A stretch of 64,000 nt of DNA, from assembly GCA_003971905.1 (NCBI GenBank), contig RSEE01000022.1, positions 248,001-312,000 of the forward strand, written 5' to 3'. This DNA comes from Moniliella sp. 'wahieum' (lineage: Eukaryota > Basidiomycota > Moniliellomycetes > Moniliellales > Moniliellaceae). Each line of letters begins with the position of its first letter. Within the stretch, counting starts at the first letter, position 1. A program made the position numbers and the translations under genes. The notes below the pieces were generated by a model. It saw nothing but the letters and a program-made list of their open reading frames with translations, did no database searches and was not told the DNA's origin. Shown piece after piece: positions 22,462-34,476 of this stretch.

Positions 22462-23966
22462 GGACGGAGGAGGGTGCTAGCTTTGTGCCCCTTGTGCGGG
22501 AGGGCCTGCTTGAGGCGCGGGCCAAGCTGGCCGACGCGGGGCGGCGGGAGAAGGCAGACGACTTGAGCGGGGCCATTGCAGATGCTGTGTGTCGTTTTCC
22601 GGCGTCGCAGGGATGAAGGGGGCGGTGGTGGGAGAATGAAGAGGGCCAGATGGCGGCGTGCAGGCCTTTTATTGTTGGCCAGGGAGCGGGCGTGGTCGAG
22701 GCTCAGGTGCCCTCGGAGCACTGCTGGGCCCGCCTGGGCACAGCGCCAGTGCCTGGCATGCGAGCGTACTTTAGGCGCACACAGTGACGCCGTGCGGCCA
22801 GTTGGGCTAGTGGGGCGGCGGCGGATGGGGGCAGTGTGGGCGCGGATTGTTGATGAATGATGAATGATGCATGGATGATAGGCGATCGATAGGCGGGGCC
22901 CATTGGAATATCAGTAGGTGTGATGCATGCGATTTGTCTCATTTTTGTACCAGTTGACCTGTTGGGATAGCCAGTCCCATTTTGAGACACATCCTCCACT
23001 CATGTGCCTCCAACACACATCCTCTGCCGCAATGAATGGTTTGCTGTGAGATCTGAGACTGTATGAGCTAGTGACCGAAGACATTTTGGGCCAAACGCAC
23101 GAGCCGTCCTGCTGTGGCTCTCTGATCACAAAGGCCCACAGCCTCTCTATAATGATATTAGCCTACTGCTGCCGTGTATATAGCCTGTGGTGCATATATA
23201 GCAAACATGTTATGCGGGGACTGGCACAAGCATGCTGAACATCATACGCGGAGAATCAACTCATTCAAGTTGAGCAGGACTTTCTTTCTAGTCACTGGTA
23301 ACAGCCCCCCCGGTGGTTAATTCATCCACAGGTCGGCTGCCACATCCTTGTTCTATTGTATTGGACTGGAACGGAAACCGTTGATGCGATGGAGTGGTTC
23401 AGGCAGAGCAGTGCCAATGTAGTCAGCTCACTCTGATGCCGTAGACGTGAATAAGAGTGTGAGAGGGGCTGGATGCAGCGCGAGTGGGTGTGAATGAGAG
23501 CGTGGTAAACACGCGAGCCATGAACCATCTCTTATGAGACTCCTCTCAGTAAGACTTTTCCGGTGGTCAAAATCATCATGTTGGCTGTTTGTATAATGGC
23601 ACAATACCCGCACCTTCGTAATAACGAAGAGAGGGAGAAATGCATACTAGTTTTGCCCTGGTGAGAACTTTTCACGCTCTTGCCTGTTCCAACGTCAATC
23701 GAGCAGACCCTTAGGCTTCTCTGAGGATGGATACTATGAGACTACAATAAGCGTGTTGAACAGGAGACTTCTACGCAGAGCAGCTACTCCGCAACACCGA
23801 AGGAAAGGTGATGGTAAGAATGGTTTATATTGACAAAAAACACAACGAGGACGGAAAGACCTTTGTACAAAAGGTATAATGATGAGTGGTACGTAAGCAA
23901 CACAAACCCTTTTGGTATGGCACCTTTCCGGGTCGCCCGTGACTGATGGAGGAAAAGAGTTCAGAA
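22462..23966. other. intergenic
   Basis: 1.5 kb without a supported gene. GATGAATGATGAATGATGCA (22852-22871) belongs to the ATGATGCAT word family. A dispersed block is at 23080-23140 (listed separately). The right end is the 3' flank of the amino-acid transporter gene. Confidence 0.45.
23080..23140. repeat. dispersed block related to 15838-15886 and 15378-15410
   Basis: GACATTTTGGGCCAAACGCA then CGAGCC here corresponds to GACATTGTTGGCCAAAGCAC at 15838, with the next CGATGGCTCT/CTGTGGCTCT also shared. The adjoining GGCCCACAGCCTCTC then AATGAT matches GGCCCACAGTCTCTC then AATGAT at 15385. Roughly 70-80 percent identity by eye over about 60 bases. Too short and diverged to class. Confidence 0.45.
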
Positions 23967-25581
23967 TTAGACGCTATTGTCTTGGCACGAGAAAGGTTTC
24001 CCCTTGCCCGCCGCCACATCGTTCTTCATCGCCACCACGGCCGAGTAGGTACCAGCGACAGTCAAATATGCGCCAGCAATAATGAGCACGGCGCTGATAA
24101 CAAAGATAATCTTGTCCTTGGTACTTCCGTGACGGAACGCACGGTTCCAGCCACGTTGGAACCATGTCTTGCCAGGTACTTGGACCAGATCGCCAGTTCC
24201 TTGTCGGTATATTCGAGAGAGAGCTGATAGATGCCCATGAGACCCGTAAGACCAATAACGAGGAAGCCACCGGTCAAGGCGCCTATCAGTGAAAGCAATC
24301 GTCAAACACGGGAACAGCACAGGCCAGGATAAAGCCAATGATCAGCACTGTACAGAAGGAGGCCGACCATACGATCCAGTGGATCGGGGTCGAGTTGGCA
24401 AGGTGGCGCGTGCCTCGCAGTGCACGAACAAAGATGTACTTTGCACCAATGTGGGACAGCAGAAGGGCACTGACAAATAACCCAAAAAGCGCCATCGCGT
24501 AGCAAATGATCTTAAACGTGGGCCCGGCTGAGGCCAGGACAGGCGAAGCAAGCCATTTTCCGGCACGGCCATATACTAGACAGGCAATCACCACATAGGT
24601 ACCACAGACAAAGCCTTGTCCGACATAGACCGATTTAAGGAACTCGGCCGGGTGTGGCCATCTCGGCTGAAATGGAGAAGAAGCCAGGGGTGCCCATTAG
24701 GGCAAACAGCTGAGTAGATACCGCGTTCATCGCTTTGTAGAATTCGGTGGATTGAGTAGCACGGATATTGTCCCCTCCCCAGGAGGTCGGCTTGCACCCT
24801 TGCCCTTGACTAGGATAGCAATCGTCAACACCCAGTTGGCTGCAATAACACAAGTCAGGCCAATGTATGAAAGAATCGCCACCCGCTCCATTTCGTGGAG
24901 CATCGAGCCAATAATGGCCACAAAGCCCGTGACGATGCCGGCAAATGCAATGGTACAGAGCCCATGCAGCGTAATAGCGTTGAAGGCAATCGTTAACGTC
25001 TGAAAATGATGGATTAGTATCGTCCACTATAGAGAAGAGTACAAGGAGGACATACTCAATGGCTGAACCAGCAAAGAGAATAAACACAATACAGTAACTC
25101 CAAAAATCTCACCGCCCAGACGGCCACCAATCATCTGGCAAAGTCTCCCACGGAGTGAATGTGGGGGTAGCGTACTCGAATCTTAGCAATGTACCACGAG
25201 AGAAAGGGTGGTGATGGCGCAGAGGAGGAGGAGAGAGATGAGGCCTGGCACAAAACCAAGTACGCCAAAGGTGCCGGAATACCAAGAATACCGACTGCGG
25301 TCATCCCACATCAGGGAATAGTGTTAGTCCATACCGTACCAAAACGAGAGAAAAGAAAGAGTACGCACTTCCAATCTGGGATTGGCCACAACCACGGCAC
25401 CTTCCTTCCAGTTCATGCGGCGCATCGCATGCTCAGGGTCATCTGAAGCGAACACATCCTTCTCGTCGGGGTTAACTTCGAAGACGGCTACCCTGGCCTT
25501 GTCGTCCTCGCCAGTGATATCAAACTTCTTGTTCTCTTCGAGGGAACGGGGCTTCTTCTCCGCAATGCTTGAGGTCGACAT
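23967..25581 (-). CDS. AAAP-family amino-acid transporter (Aa_trans)
   Basis: Proton-coupled neutral amino-acid permease by family (MTR-like group). ATG at 25581 gives MSTSSIAEKKPRSLEENKKF and an acidic cytoplasmic tail ending MNWKEGAVVV, the usual entry to helix 1. Then ILGIPA, HSVGDFARMIGGRLGGEIFG (the conserved helix-2 motif), ITLHGLCTIAFAGIVTGFVA, RVAILSYIGLTCVIAANWVL, FALMGTPGFFSISAEM, SVYVGQGFVCGTYVVIACLV and about five more membrane spans down to the stop at 23967. Introns are likely after NPRLE (GTGCGT start, near 25373) and near 25050-25000. The substrate is not deducible. TATATA lies 95 bases upstream. Confidence 0.83.
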
Positions 25582-25674
25582 GGCGAATGCGGCAGGGAGG
25601 CAGGGGAGAGATGAAAGGATAGACGGGGCTGAGCAAGAGGAGGTGGGGTGGCGAGGGGGGTGGGGGATGGGGGA

Positions 25675-25680
25675 TATATA
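25675..25680 (-). promoter_or_regulatory. TATA box of the amino-acid transporter gene
   Basis: TATATA in GGGATATATAAGGACGC, about 95 bases upstream of the ATG at 25581, the clearest TATA element in the window. Confidence 0.55.
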
Positions 25681-27653
25681 AGGACGCAATAAATGAAATC
25701 TTCGAGTTCGTGGGCGGGATCGTGCGGGCGGCTATTTTTGGGGTTTGGCTCGCATAGTGTTTCGACATCTTAATGGGCCTGGGCGTGGTTGGGCAGGGCT
25801 GGGTTGACGGGCTGTGGCCTGGGCGTTCGCATGCTTAGCTGGCAGAAGCTGGCAAGACTCAGAGTAAGGGATGTGCTAACCGTCAGGAGAGGTCAGCCAT
25901 GCATGTGATGGGCCCCACGATTGCCAAAACCCGCTCGCCCCGTGCTCCTGTAGTAGCAGATAACGCGGCAAGCGGGCACCATACCCAAGGACATCCATTA
26001 TTCCGGGGATCAACATCGCCCGCGCCAGGTATGATGTTGCGGGTGCATGATGAGTACATCGCGTGAGTATCACTGAGTGTATATACTGCAACGAATATGT
26101 TGCAGGTGAGTTCACTGGTGTGTTGGAACTGCTAGGGGCGCTTTGCCCTGCTGGTGTGCTCACCAGATGATAAATGTCCGGCGTCCAGAACCACACATTC
26201 ACCGTGTTCCATGCTGGGAGTCTTATCGGATTATCAGCGCGACAATTGAAGATTAAAGCACTAATTTCAGTCCTGGCACTCTCTGCCTGATGCCCTGAGA
26301 TCTGAGAGGCCCCTGAGGCTCAGGCTGAGTCTCAGCGTCATTGTGGTCATGAGTCGATGAGCGCAGACCTCAAGCTATAGCCCCGATGGCTCCGTGGACA
26401 TTTTCAAGACGAAATATGGGGCAGTTTTTTTGCATTTTGCACAAAGGCGGCCATTTGCTGCATGGGCGCCTTGTTCTCCATACCGACCTTATCGCGGGCC
26501 TGCGTCTACCTCGTGCAGTTGCTATATATAGTTGCCACAGTTATTAGTTACCACACATGCAGGTACTAATCTTGCTGTGGCACAGCTGCTATCGTCGGCC
26601 AAACATCATACTGTTAGAGGGTAGTGCTAGGGTTCCCTTGCACGGCCCTCGATGGATCGGTGACACTCGCTTAGCTAGGCCGAAGAGTTCCGCTCGCAGG
26701 CCGCCACGCCCTGCTCGCTCCTCTCCCTTCTTTCTCTCCTTTCTCAGTCCTTCCCTCCAGACGTAGCTTGAAGGCTTGTGGCTCACCACTTTGCCTTCAC
26801 GCCTTGTCTGAAGGCTGCTTTGCAGCTGATCCATAAGATCGCGAGTGCTCCCAAGTCGCACTCTAGCACATACACGTACGTCCTCCTCATGCAGATCCAA
26901 GGTCTAACCGATCCCATCGCCGCTTCTCGCCGTGAATGAGTTTCTCTCACCGGCTCACCTCGACCCAATTGGCTCAAAAATAAATACCGCACAGTAGAAA
27001 AAGGCGGATAACATTAGTACGAAGTAGGATATCTAAGCTTCATATCCTATCTCGCACAAAACAGTCCCATGCATGCATCATATCATGCATCATGAGGTAT
27101 CTGCATCATAACATGGCTCCACATGCAGGCTGGGTTGTTTCGACTGGCCCGAGATACAGCCCTTTCCCCCCCAGCAGCCATCTTTTGCCCGAGCAAGAAC
27201 CATCAATGGTTGGGTTACGCTCTTTTGTATCCTCTATCCGACGGAGAAGAGGTTGAGCGCAATGATACCGCGACGCATGACGCGCATGAGTCATGCTCCA
27301 CCCAAATCGTAGGCGCAACGTTTTGTTTCTATTGATCTCATTTTCTTCCTTCCTCTTCTCTCTCCCTACTACGAAGGAAAAATACCAACAGGGCAGAGAT
27401 TCGATGAGGAAAAGGAATGAAAAGGAATGTAGACTGCCAAATGGTATATATAGGTATGATAACGGGCGACCAGAGTTGTGATCGCAAAACAGAGGCTGGA
27501 GCAAACAAAAAATAAGCGTGATGATAAAAGGACCGTTATCTCAGGCACCATCGTAAAAAAGATCGTAAAAGCGTCCAGCGGAAGCGCCAGTGGTATCCCA
27601 AGAACGGGTCGACTGGAATCCGGAATCGATGAGTTAACCGTGCCATCCCGCGG
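25681..27653. other. long intergenic region
   Basis: Nearly 2 kb without a supported gene. It includes the GCTCAGGCTGAGTCTCAGCG cluster (26317-26336), TATATATAG at 26523, and alternating GCATGCATCATATCATGCAT words at 27068-27090. Small frames (for example 26557-26766 plus) are low in codon quality. The last part is the 3' flank of the MFS gene. Confidence 0.45.
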
Positions 27654-29662
27654 TCACAATGCTGTCCGGCCGCGCGTCTCGTATGGCAGCAAAAGCATCA
27701 GTACACTGGCCAGCAAAAAGAGTGAGGCAGAGACCATAACGGGAACCTTGTAGGTATTCGTGTAGACTGCACCAAGGGTGCCAGTACCCCCCCGATCCGC
27801 TGCACCGCCATGGCCAGACCCCCCGTTCCCGAGTGGGGTAGGGAAAAGCTCATAACTGATCATGTACAGAATCGCATACATCGCATCTTGCGTCACTGAG
27901 CTCCCAGCCGACCAGCCAAGAATGGCCGAAGGCGTTCGCGCCGTCGTAAACCCAAACAGCAGCACCCCGTCAGCATCGTCCAAAAGGCCATCGAACCTTT
28001 CCTTCCCACCCACGGGATCTCTGCCATCAGTCCTGCAATCACGGTGCCGGGTGCGCCAGCACAAGCAATTTCCAACAGCTGGGAGTACTGTTCATGCACA
28101 CTAAAGGAACCAGTGCGGCCTCCGGCTTCCTTGATATAGATCGAGATAAGGGTGTTGAACAAAGAGCAGCCCGAAGCGATCTGAAAATTTGGGCCAGCGG
28201 TCATTGTTAATACTCAAAGGATGGCGGTGCGCGGGGGAGAGCACTCACTAACAGCCAGAGCAGAACGACATCAATCGTGTTCCATGCCATACGCGGGGTG
28301 AAAAGAGAGCCTTAAACTTGTTTAAGGACCAGGAATCGCCTGTGCGGCGCCAGGCAGCGCCCAAGTTCGAACGAGAAAAGAGACGTGTGTCTTGCCAGTT
28401 GCCAACAGCCGCCTTGCGAAGCGCTGGGCCCGTCAATTTCGCCAGGCATCCTCTTCCTCTGTTGGTGTAGGTAGAGGGCAGACCGAGCTTTTCTTATCGG
28501 AATCATTGGACTGTTCTGCCAGTACCTCCATTTCAACCGCGTAGATCAGCCAAGGTCAGCTTCAGCGTTGTCCCGTTCTCCTCTGCAATGAACTTGAGCA
28601 CGTCAACGCTCCCAAATCGTCTCCCTGCGCCAGTAAGAATTTCGGCGACTCGGGGATGGGGTAAATAAAGAATCGGGTGATCCAAAACAGACAGGAGACG
28701 CCCGAACAGACGATCCACACGTATCGCCAACCCATGTTGGCGGCGCGGGTGCATCCTCTGCCTGTTGGCATGAAAAGTTGGGAATCAACGCCCATCCCAT
28801 GAGCGCTGCAAAGATCTGGCCAAGTGTCCAGAACAAGGCAAGAATAGTGACGAGCCATTGGTATCGTCCGGCGTTGGCTTCGATAAACTGCGAGCCATCA
28901 ATGATTACATTCCCACCAGTCCCGATTCCGGTACAGAGGAGCAAGGCGCAATACGTTACAAAATTCATCGACCCCGCTGCTCCGAGGCCAAAGATAAAGC
29001 TGATCAAAAGGGTTGTGTTCCAGCTCATCGTCGTCCGACAACGTCAGATGTAAACCCCAGAAGGCTGTGCCAACCTGTGTTCCGTCCACCAGCAAGGTCA
29101 GGAATCGCAGGCGAGCAGAAGAAAAACCAGGGATAAGGGACGTACAAGGGGCCAACGTAAAAGTACACCGAGGCGAACTGGACATGCTTCGGGCGCATCT
29201 CATCTGCACCTGGGTGAGAGAAAGTGTCAAGCACTCCATCACAATGTTGTCTGCCGCCCAGCCATAGGCGACTTGGACAAACAACCACCAATTGAACTTG
29301 CCCCATCCGATTCGCTCAATCTCCCCATTGATCAAGGCAGATTGCGTGCAAACACCCTGCTCACTTGAGAGTCCGAAGCGAGCTGTGAGTCCACTTCTCG
29401 TTTGAGCACCGCAACTTCCTCGGTCGAAACTGAGGGCGAGGCCTCGATGAAGGAGCCCGCTGCTGTTGTTGGGGGGGCAATGTGGCCAAAGGAGACATTC
29501 CAGTGCGGGGAGAGAGATGAAGGGAGGGTGGATGGGGGTAAAAGGAGCGTGGGGACAATGAAGAGATGGTGGCGAGATGATGTGTATCGTGATGAGATCA
29601 AAAGCACCAACGAGGTCAGCCAGGGGCGGAGTAGGTCCTGAATTCAGTGCTGCCGCACTCAT
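27654..29662 (-). CDS. SVOP-like MFS transporter
   Basis: Major facilitator of the SVOP/general substrate group. ATG at 29662 gives MSAAALNSGPTPPLADLV. After a probable intron the protein continues SFIEASPSVSTEEVAVLKRE, then LINGEIERIGWGKFNWWLFV and GWAADNIVMECLTLSL, the typical helix 1. CTGIGTGGNVIIDGSQFIEA is the conserved helix-4 motif, followed by LVTILALFWTLGQIFAALMG. WRYVWIVCSGVSCLFWITRF and PESPKFLLAQGDD close the first half. The second half shows VLLFGFTTARTPSAILGW, MYAILYMISYELFPTPL, YTNTYKVPVMVSASLFLLAS and ends YETRGRTAL at 27654. Several introns or one-base breaks interrupt it. The substrate is unknown. Confidence 0.8.
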
Positions 29663-30603
29663 CTGGTGCGTGACGCGTCAGAGCGCGAAGGGAAACGCCA
29701 CAGGGGCTTTGTTCCTGTCATAATTATATGTGCCGCTCTAGTTGCTTGGGGTGAGGATGATATAGGGCGGTGATCGATTATCAATGCTCGTCTCAGCTAG
29801 TCTGTGTTGCTCAGTTGTGGAGCAGCGAGGAGCGCGTTGCCCTACGGAACGTTCAAGGTGTGGCCACCCCTGGCGACGGAAAAAATGGCAATGGGAGAAG
29901 AAACTGGCTCTCGCATTTCCCCCACATGTTTAAGATTCAGATCTTCAGGGTCCGCCTCACGACTGAGTCTCAGTTCGTACCCAAAGTGTATCCAACGCTG
30001 CACTCGGGCGCTGTCTGCGCGACAGGCGCACTACGGCGCACTAGGCACTCCTGGGCCTCCCAGCTCAGCGTCCAATTTTCCACTTTCAAACACCAATATA
30101 TTGCTGAGGCGCATGTGGCACTCCGGGTCACCACACCTTCAAGTTTCGAGCTCAGCGTCTGAGTGAGCGCGCCCTGAGCCTCCGGCCGGCTTCAAAAGAC
30201 ATTAGATCCATCAGTACTGTGGCATCCCGGAAAGTCGTGGCACACAGTCATGCGCATCATGTTGCTCTGTTGAACGCCGGGCAGATATATCGAGCGGTTT
30301 ACCGGGTTTTTTACCGAGCCCAAAACAGACGAAAGAACGGCTGTCGCTTGTTAGCGCGTCAGCACTGCGCCGTGGGGGAGGTGCAGGCGCTATGCCACGG
30401 GAAGCGGTGGCAGGCGGCAGGCAACCCTGGTTCTATTCGCCCTCCTCCTCCTGCCCCTCTGTACTTGTTTGCTTCCCCCCAATCCGCCATTGCTACCAGT
30501 CTGGCTCTGACTGCCAAGAAGAGGACATCTATATGTCGCCAGACACTCCAGCGCGGAAGGTTAAAGAAGTGTGGCGAAGGCAATGGTCTACCAGGCACCA
30601 CCT
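29663..30603. other. intergenic
   Basis: 940 bases without a supported gene, holding the MFS promoter and the 3' flank of the PITH gene. GCGTCTGAGTGAGCGCGCCC and CTGAGCCTCCGG near 30160 belong to the GCTGAG-type word family. The plus-strand open frames here lack any recognisable domain. Confidence 0.4.
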
Positions 30604-31406
30604 CTAAGGTCGAACACCCGTGGCATGCAGATGAAACAGACCGAATCTTAATGCCCTATATTGTGGGTTCCCCCAATGTCCCTGTACCTTCGTGTGATCT
30701 TTGAGCTGGGGTGTGGCTTCGTACACCAAGTTGGCCGGCGCCTGACGATGCACCTTGCTCGTGTCCCCCTTGAATCCCACAAAGTAGATCCGAGCCGTTT
30801 CCTCGCCTTGTGCACGGGGAATGAAGAGCGTCACATCCCGCACGCGGGAGAACTTGGTCACGCGAAGGGGGTATTCGACCAACTCGTTCGTCTGCGCCAC
30901 CTCCACTGTCTGGGCAGGCAAGAGCGGGCTGCCCTTCCCAGCGTCCAGACGGGCCGCCGCATCGTCAAAGTCTAAGGGCGTGTCGCAATTGACAAACAAG
31001 TGAATCTTATCCGGGTCTGTCCACCGGACCGGCCAGGACGAGGAGCGTCCGCACCTTGACCGACGCCGAGTCCACAAATGGGATCCGGATCAACAGCGAA
31101 TCATCCACATCCGACTCGAGGTAACTTTCCCGCGACATGCGCTCAGACCATGGCTTGATCAACATTCCGCCCCATCCTGGTACATTTGGTATGGTACGTT
31201 TGTTAGCTCACCCATCTCGCTTTGCTGTGGGTGGGGGGGTTGGTACTTACCCGTTCTGCTTCGTTGAGCGCCGTTACGCCCTCACGGTCAATGTCGCCGT
31301 AGAGGTAGTCTTGAGGCCCTTCAATGAGCAGGTGGTCGTCATCGTCATGATGGTGGTGGTGATGTCCGTGATCGTCGTGGCCAGCATGTTCGTGGGCACA
31401 GCTCAT
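30604..31406 (-). CDS. PITH-domain protein (PITHD1-like)
   Basis: PITH domains bind the proteasome in thioredoxin-like TXNL1; single-domain PITH proteins are cytosolic and of partly known function. ATG at 31406 opens a His/Asp-rich head (HDDHGHHHHHHDDDDHLL), possibly metal binding, then DYLYGDIDREGVTALNEAER. A 74-nt intron (31177-31250, GTAAGT to ACCAG) follows. The second exon reads MLIKPWSERM, SYLESDVDDSLLIRIPFVDS, VNCDTPLDFDDAAA, EYPLRVTKFSRVRDVTLFIP, ARIYFVGFKGDTSKVHRQAP and NLVYEATPQLKDHTKVQG, all at PITH positions. One base is missing in the C run at 31170-31173. The open frame stops at 30604, but a shift near 30680 would give a shorter ending at about 30657, more like the family. Confidence 0.85.
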
Positions 31407-31512
31407 GGTGGTGGTGGCAATACTGTAGTCAAGGGCCGGTAGAAGAGAACTTGAGCCGAGTAAAACTCAGTGGCGGTTGTTTTCCTTGTACCAGCCCGGT
31501 CCGTGCACCGGG

Positions 31513-31520
31513 ATATTTAA
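31513..31520 (-). promoter_or_regulatory. TATA-like box of the PITH gene
   Basis: TTAAATAT on the minus strand, about 107-114 bases upstream of the ATG at 31406, in a GC-rich context. Confidence 0.4.
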
Positions 31521-32061
31521 TTCCGCCCGTGGCTGCGCCGACCCACACCATCCGTTCAGATCAGTTCATAGTCACGTGCTTAAAACGAGAGGAGCCTGCC
31601 CAGAAACTAAATCGATTGAGAGTGGATAGGAAAAGAAAGTAGAGGATGCAAGACGACAACCACCACATCAGGCCGGGATCTCCAGATTCCGTCTTGCATC
31701 GGTTTCCTACCCAGAAATCATCCCCCCCCCCTCCTTTGAGCCTTCCAATCTAAATCGAGTTACCCTCTCTGGCTGAATCAGAGAAGAGTATTGGACGTAA
31801 CATTTGTACTCTTCCTGGTCCCCGATCTTGGATCTCAAGCACCGTTTCGACCCCGCGCGAATACTTTGTGAGCTTATGAAACACGTGTCGTTTACGTACG
31901 GCCTAGAGCCAAAAAAGATATGTTCGGGGTACCATCCATTGGATCGTCGTGTAGGCGATCCGCACGCAAAAGAAAAGTATACAAACAGAGTGGGGGGTAT
32001 GAAAGAGCTGTGGTGCGCTGCTACACGTCGGGACCTGCCACGACGCGGGAGCAGCCACGGG
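31521..32061. other. intergenic: PITH promoter
   Basis: 540 bases, moderately AT-rich, with no supported gene. It also holds the 3' flank of the Pro/Ser-rich gene that ends at 32062. Confidence 0.4.
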
Positions 32062-32966
32062 TTACTGCGCTAATAAGCACGCGACTGGGCCTGGAGCCGG
32101 TCTTGCCGTTCCATCAGCTGCAGTCCAGGGATTGGGGCTGCCCTGTACCGTTGAGTAGGATGTGGCCACGACTTGTTCTTGAGCCAACAGAGGCGAAGGA
32201 GGACGCGCTCTGCGTGCCTCCCTGCGCGCTTGCAACCGTTCCCGCTCAAACTGTCTGCCTTTCTCCCGCTCCCGCTCTGCCTCTCGCGCTTGCTCTGCAC
32301 GCACTTGGGCATAATCTGGCTTGTCTGAACCTGGTCTCCGCGCTGGTTCCACTCGGGCTCGGAAAGGGAGCGCATCCTAGGGAGGTCAAGGGGCGATGTG
32401 CCGCTAGATGGGGGGGGGGAGCGTAGCGGTTTGCTCTCTCCTTTCCTGGGGAGCTCGGTATGGAGCGAGGGGAGGGCAACCGAGACTGGAGCAGGCTCAT
32501 TCGGAGGTTCCGCACTGATCTCCCCTTGCGACGGGCGCGAAGTTTTCGCATCCAGCCCAGGAGGCGGATGCGCCGGCCCGATGGCGGGCTACCAGGGGAG
32601 GATAGGATGGCCTCGGAGCGTGGGGGAAGGAATCCATGATGTCTGGCTCCTGCTTAGTATCTGGGTGACGGGCAAAGCGGTAGCTGCTCCCTGGGAGCGT
32701 GCGGGAGGAGGGCCAAACGCTTGTTTGGTAAAAAGGCGAAGAAGGGATTGGGGAGCCGACGGACGCGTGCGCCCGGTGCGGACATTGCGCGTCTTGGCCA
32801 ACGGGAAAGCCAGTCGACGCAAGTGGCTGGTGGCTGGTGGCTGGTAGTTGGAGGCAGGCGATTGGGGGAAGGAGAAAGGGACGGAGGTGGAGGATGTAGT
32901 GGCCAGAGGGACATAGGGAACTCGCCGCGCTCTGCCAGTGCTCTGCCCGCCGAGGGGGCGCCACAT
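32062..32966 (-). CDS. Pro/Ser-rich protein with charged helix, unrecognised
   Basis: ATG at 32966 gives MWRPLGGQSTGRARRVPYVP, followed by a long disordered stretch rich in Ser, Pro and Thr (VPFSFPQSPASNYQPPATSH). Past a frame change near 32590 comes DAKTSRPSQGEISAEPPNEP, and after another near 32370 a strongly charged helical segment, YAQVRAEQAREAEREREKGR, then QARREARRARPPSPLLAQEQ, ending at 32062. The three pieces share composition and spacing, so I read them as one gene, but a different exon structure is possible. No domain is recognised; the charged segment could be a coiled coil or RNA-binding patch. Confidence 0.45.
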
Positions 32967-34476
32967 GAGTTGGGGGCCCTAATCGTGTGGCGCGCGGGGA
33001 GGCGACTCGGGACCGGGGATACCGACGGGTGAGACTCCAAGGTCAGAACGATGATGCATGATGTCACACTCCCGGTACGTACTGGACCTTGAAATATTAG
33101 CTGCCAACCCGCGTTTATATGCCAACACCGCTTTATAGAGTACTGCGGGTGTGGTCTTCGTATAGGACCAAGTCTGAATCCCCTTGAACACTAGTACCCA
33201 CCCCCACCTCCCTTGTCAGCCTCTGTCCTTTGTTACACACTGGGAAACCAAAAATGGCTTCGAGGGCTTGCGAAAAGGGAGATGTACCACCCAATCCCCT
33301 CCCTCTAGCCGCTGCCATCTCGGGCATACGAAAAGAGGCGGGGCTCTTTTGGTGCGGCCGCCCTCATCCTCTCTCTCTTTCTTCCGTTAGCGTCGAGATT
33401 TAGCACTTCATACAAGTTGATCCTACAGCCACCAAGTTTAAGTCTTCAAGATGAGTTGGCGACTCCACAGAAGGGAGAGGGCTAGAGCAGGGAGAGAGAG
33501 ATACGCGAAGGGGAGGGGAACAGGCGAGAAAGGGTGCTCTCCGGTATTATGGAGACGGAGTACAGCGTGTTACATGCTTCCGGACGACTCTGGGGTCAAG
33601 TGATATGAAGCAGAACTTGGCTGTCCATCCGTGACAACAATCGTCAACAACAAGAAGAGGACCCTATATAACGTCTAAGTCATTTCAGCTGGCTGTCGTC
33701 CTCCGAGGAGCTTCTGATGATGGACCAAAAGTGCATTCCTCATGCACAATTGCTTCGCTCTGGGTAGAAGCTGCAGCGTTTGTAGCACCACAAGGAGTCC
33801 GCCTAAAGGGGGTATATGGCCGTCACAGTTCAGCCAACCATTTTCTCCTCTATGACATAACACACTGACGTATTGGCGCCGGCAGCCCCCAAGTCCGGTT
33901 CCCCCATTTGCATGGTGCCTTCCTTTCTGAAGGGCAGGAACGTTCTATCCTATGTAATAGCTCATATATACCCACACCGACAATTATTAGCATAATACCA
34001 ACTGTGCTTTTGTTGCTCTCAGTCAGTGGTCTCCCAAATCCTTACAATATAGCAACGAATAATAAGGCCGTACACCTTCGCGCTTTGTAGCGGCTCATGG
34101 AGCATATGCGAGGATCTCTCTTCGACTCTCTCAAACACACTGTGGTTCATGCGACCTGGAGATCGCCGGGACTGCGGAGAGAGGATGATGAAGGCCCCCG
34201 ATGATTCATGACAGCCCATGTGGCTCTTTCAAAAGATTCACTCTATCCTGGGCCTTGCGCGCGATGAAGGGAGTTGCGCAGCAAAAATAAGTGCATTACC
34301 AGAGATTTGGGAGACCGGAAGAAAGATAAGTGACAAGAAAAAGATAGGTACTTTAAAGAGAGCAATGGCACTGATCTTGACGCGTTTTCGCGCGAGATGT
34401 GGCCAAAAGTTGCAGTTAATTTAGAAGAGAAAAAGCCAATGCATAGAAAAGACGAAAAACGTTTAATTAAAGTCGA
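32967..34476. other. long intergenic region
   Basis: 1.5 kb with no supported gene. GATGATGCATGATGTCACAC at 33050-33069 belongs to the ATGATGCAT word family and lies about 90 bases upstream of the 32966 ATG. A minus-strand frame of 62 codons at 33675-33863 shows no domain. The right end is AT-rich 3' flank of the lipase gene. Confidence 0.45.
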
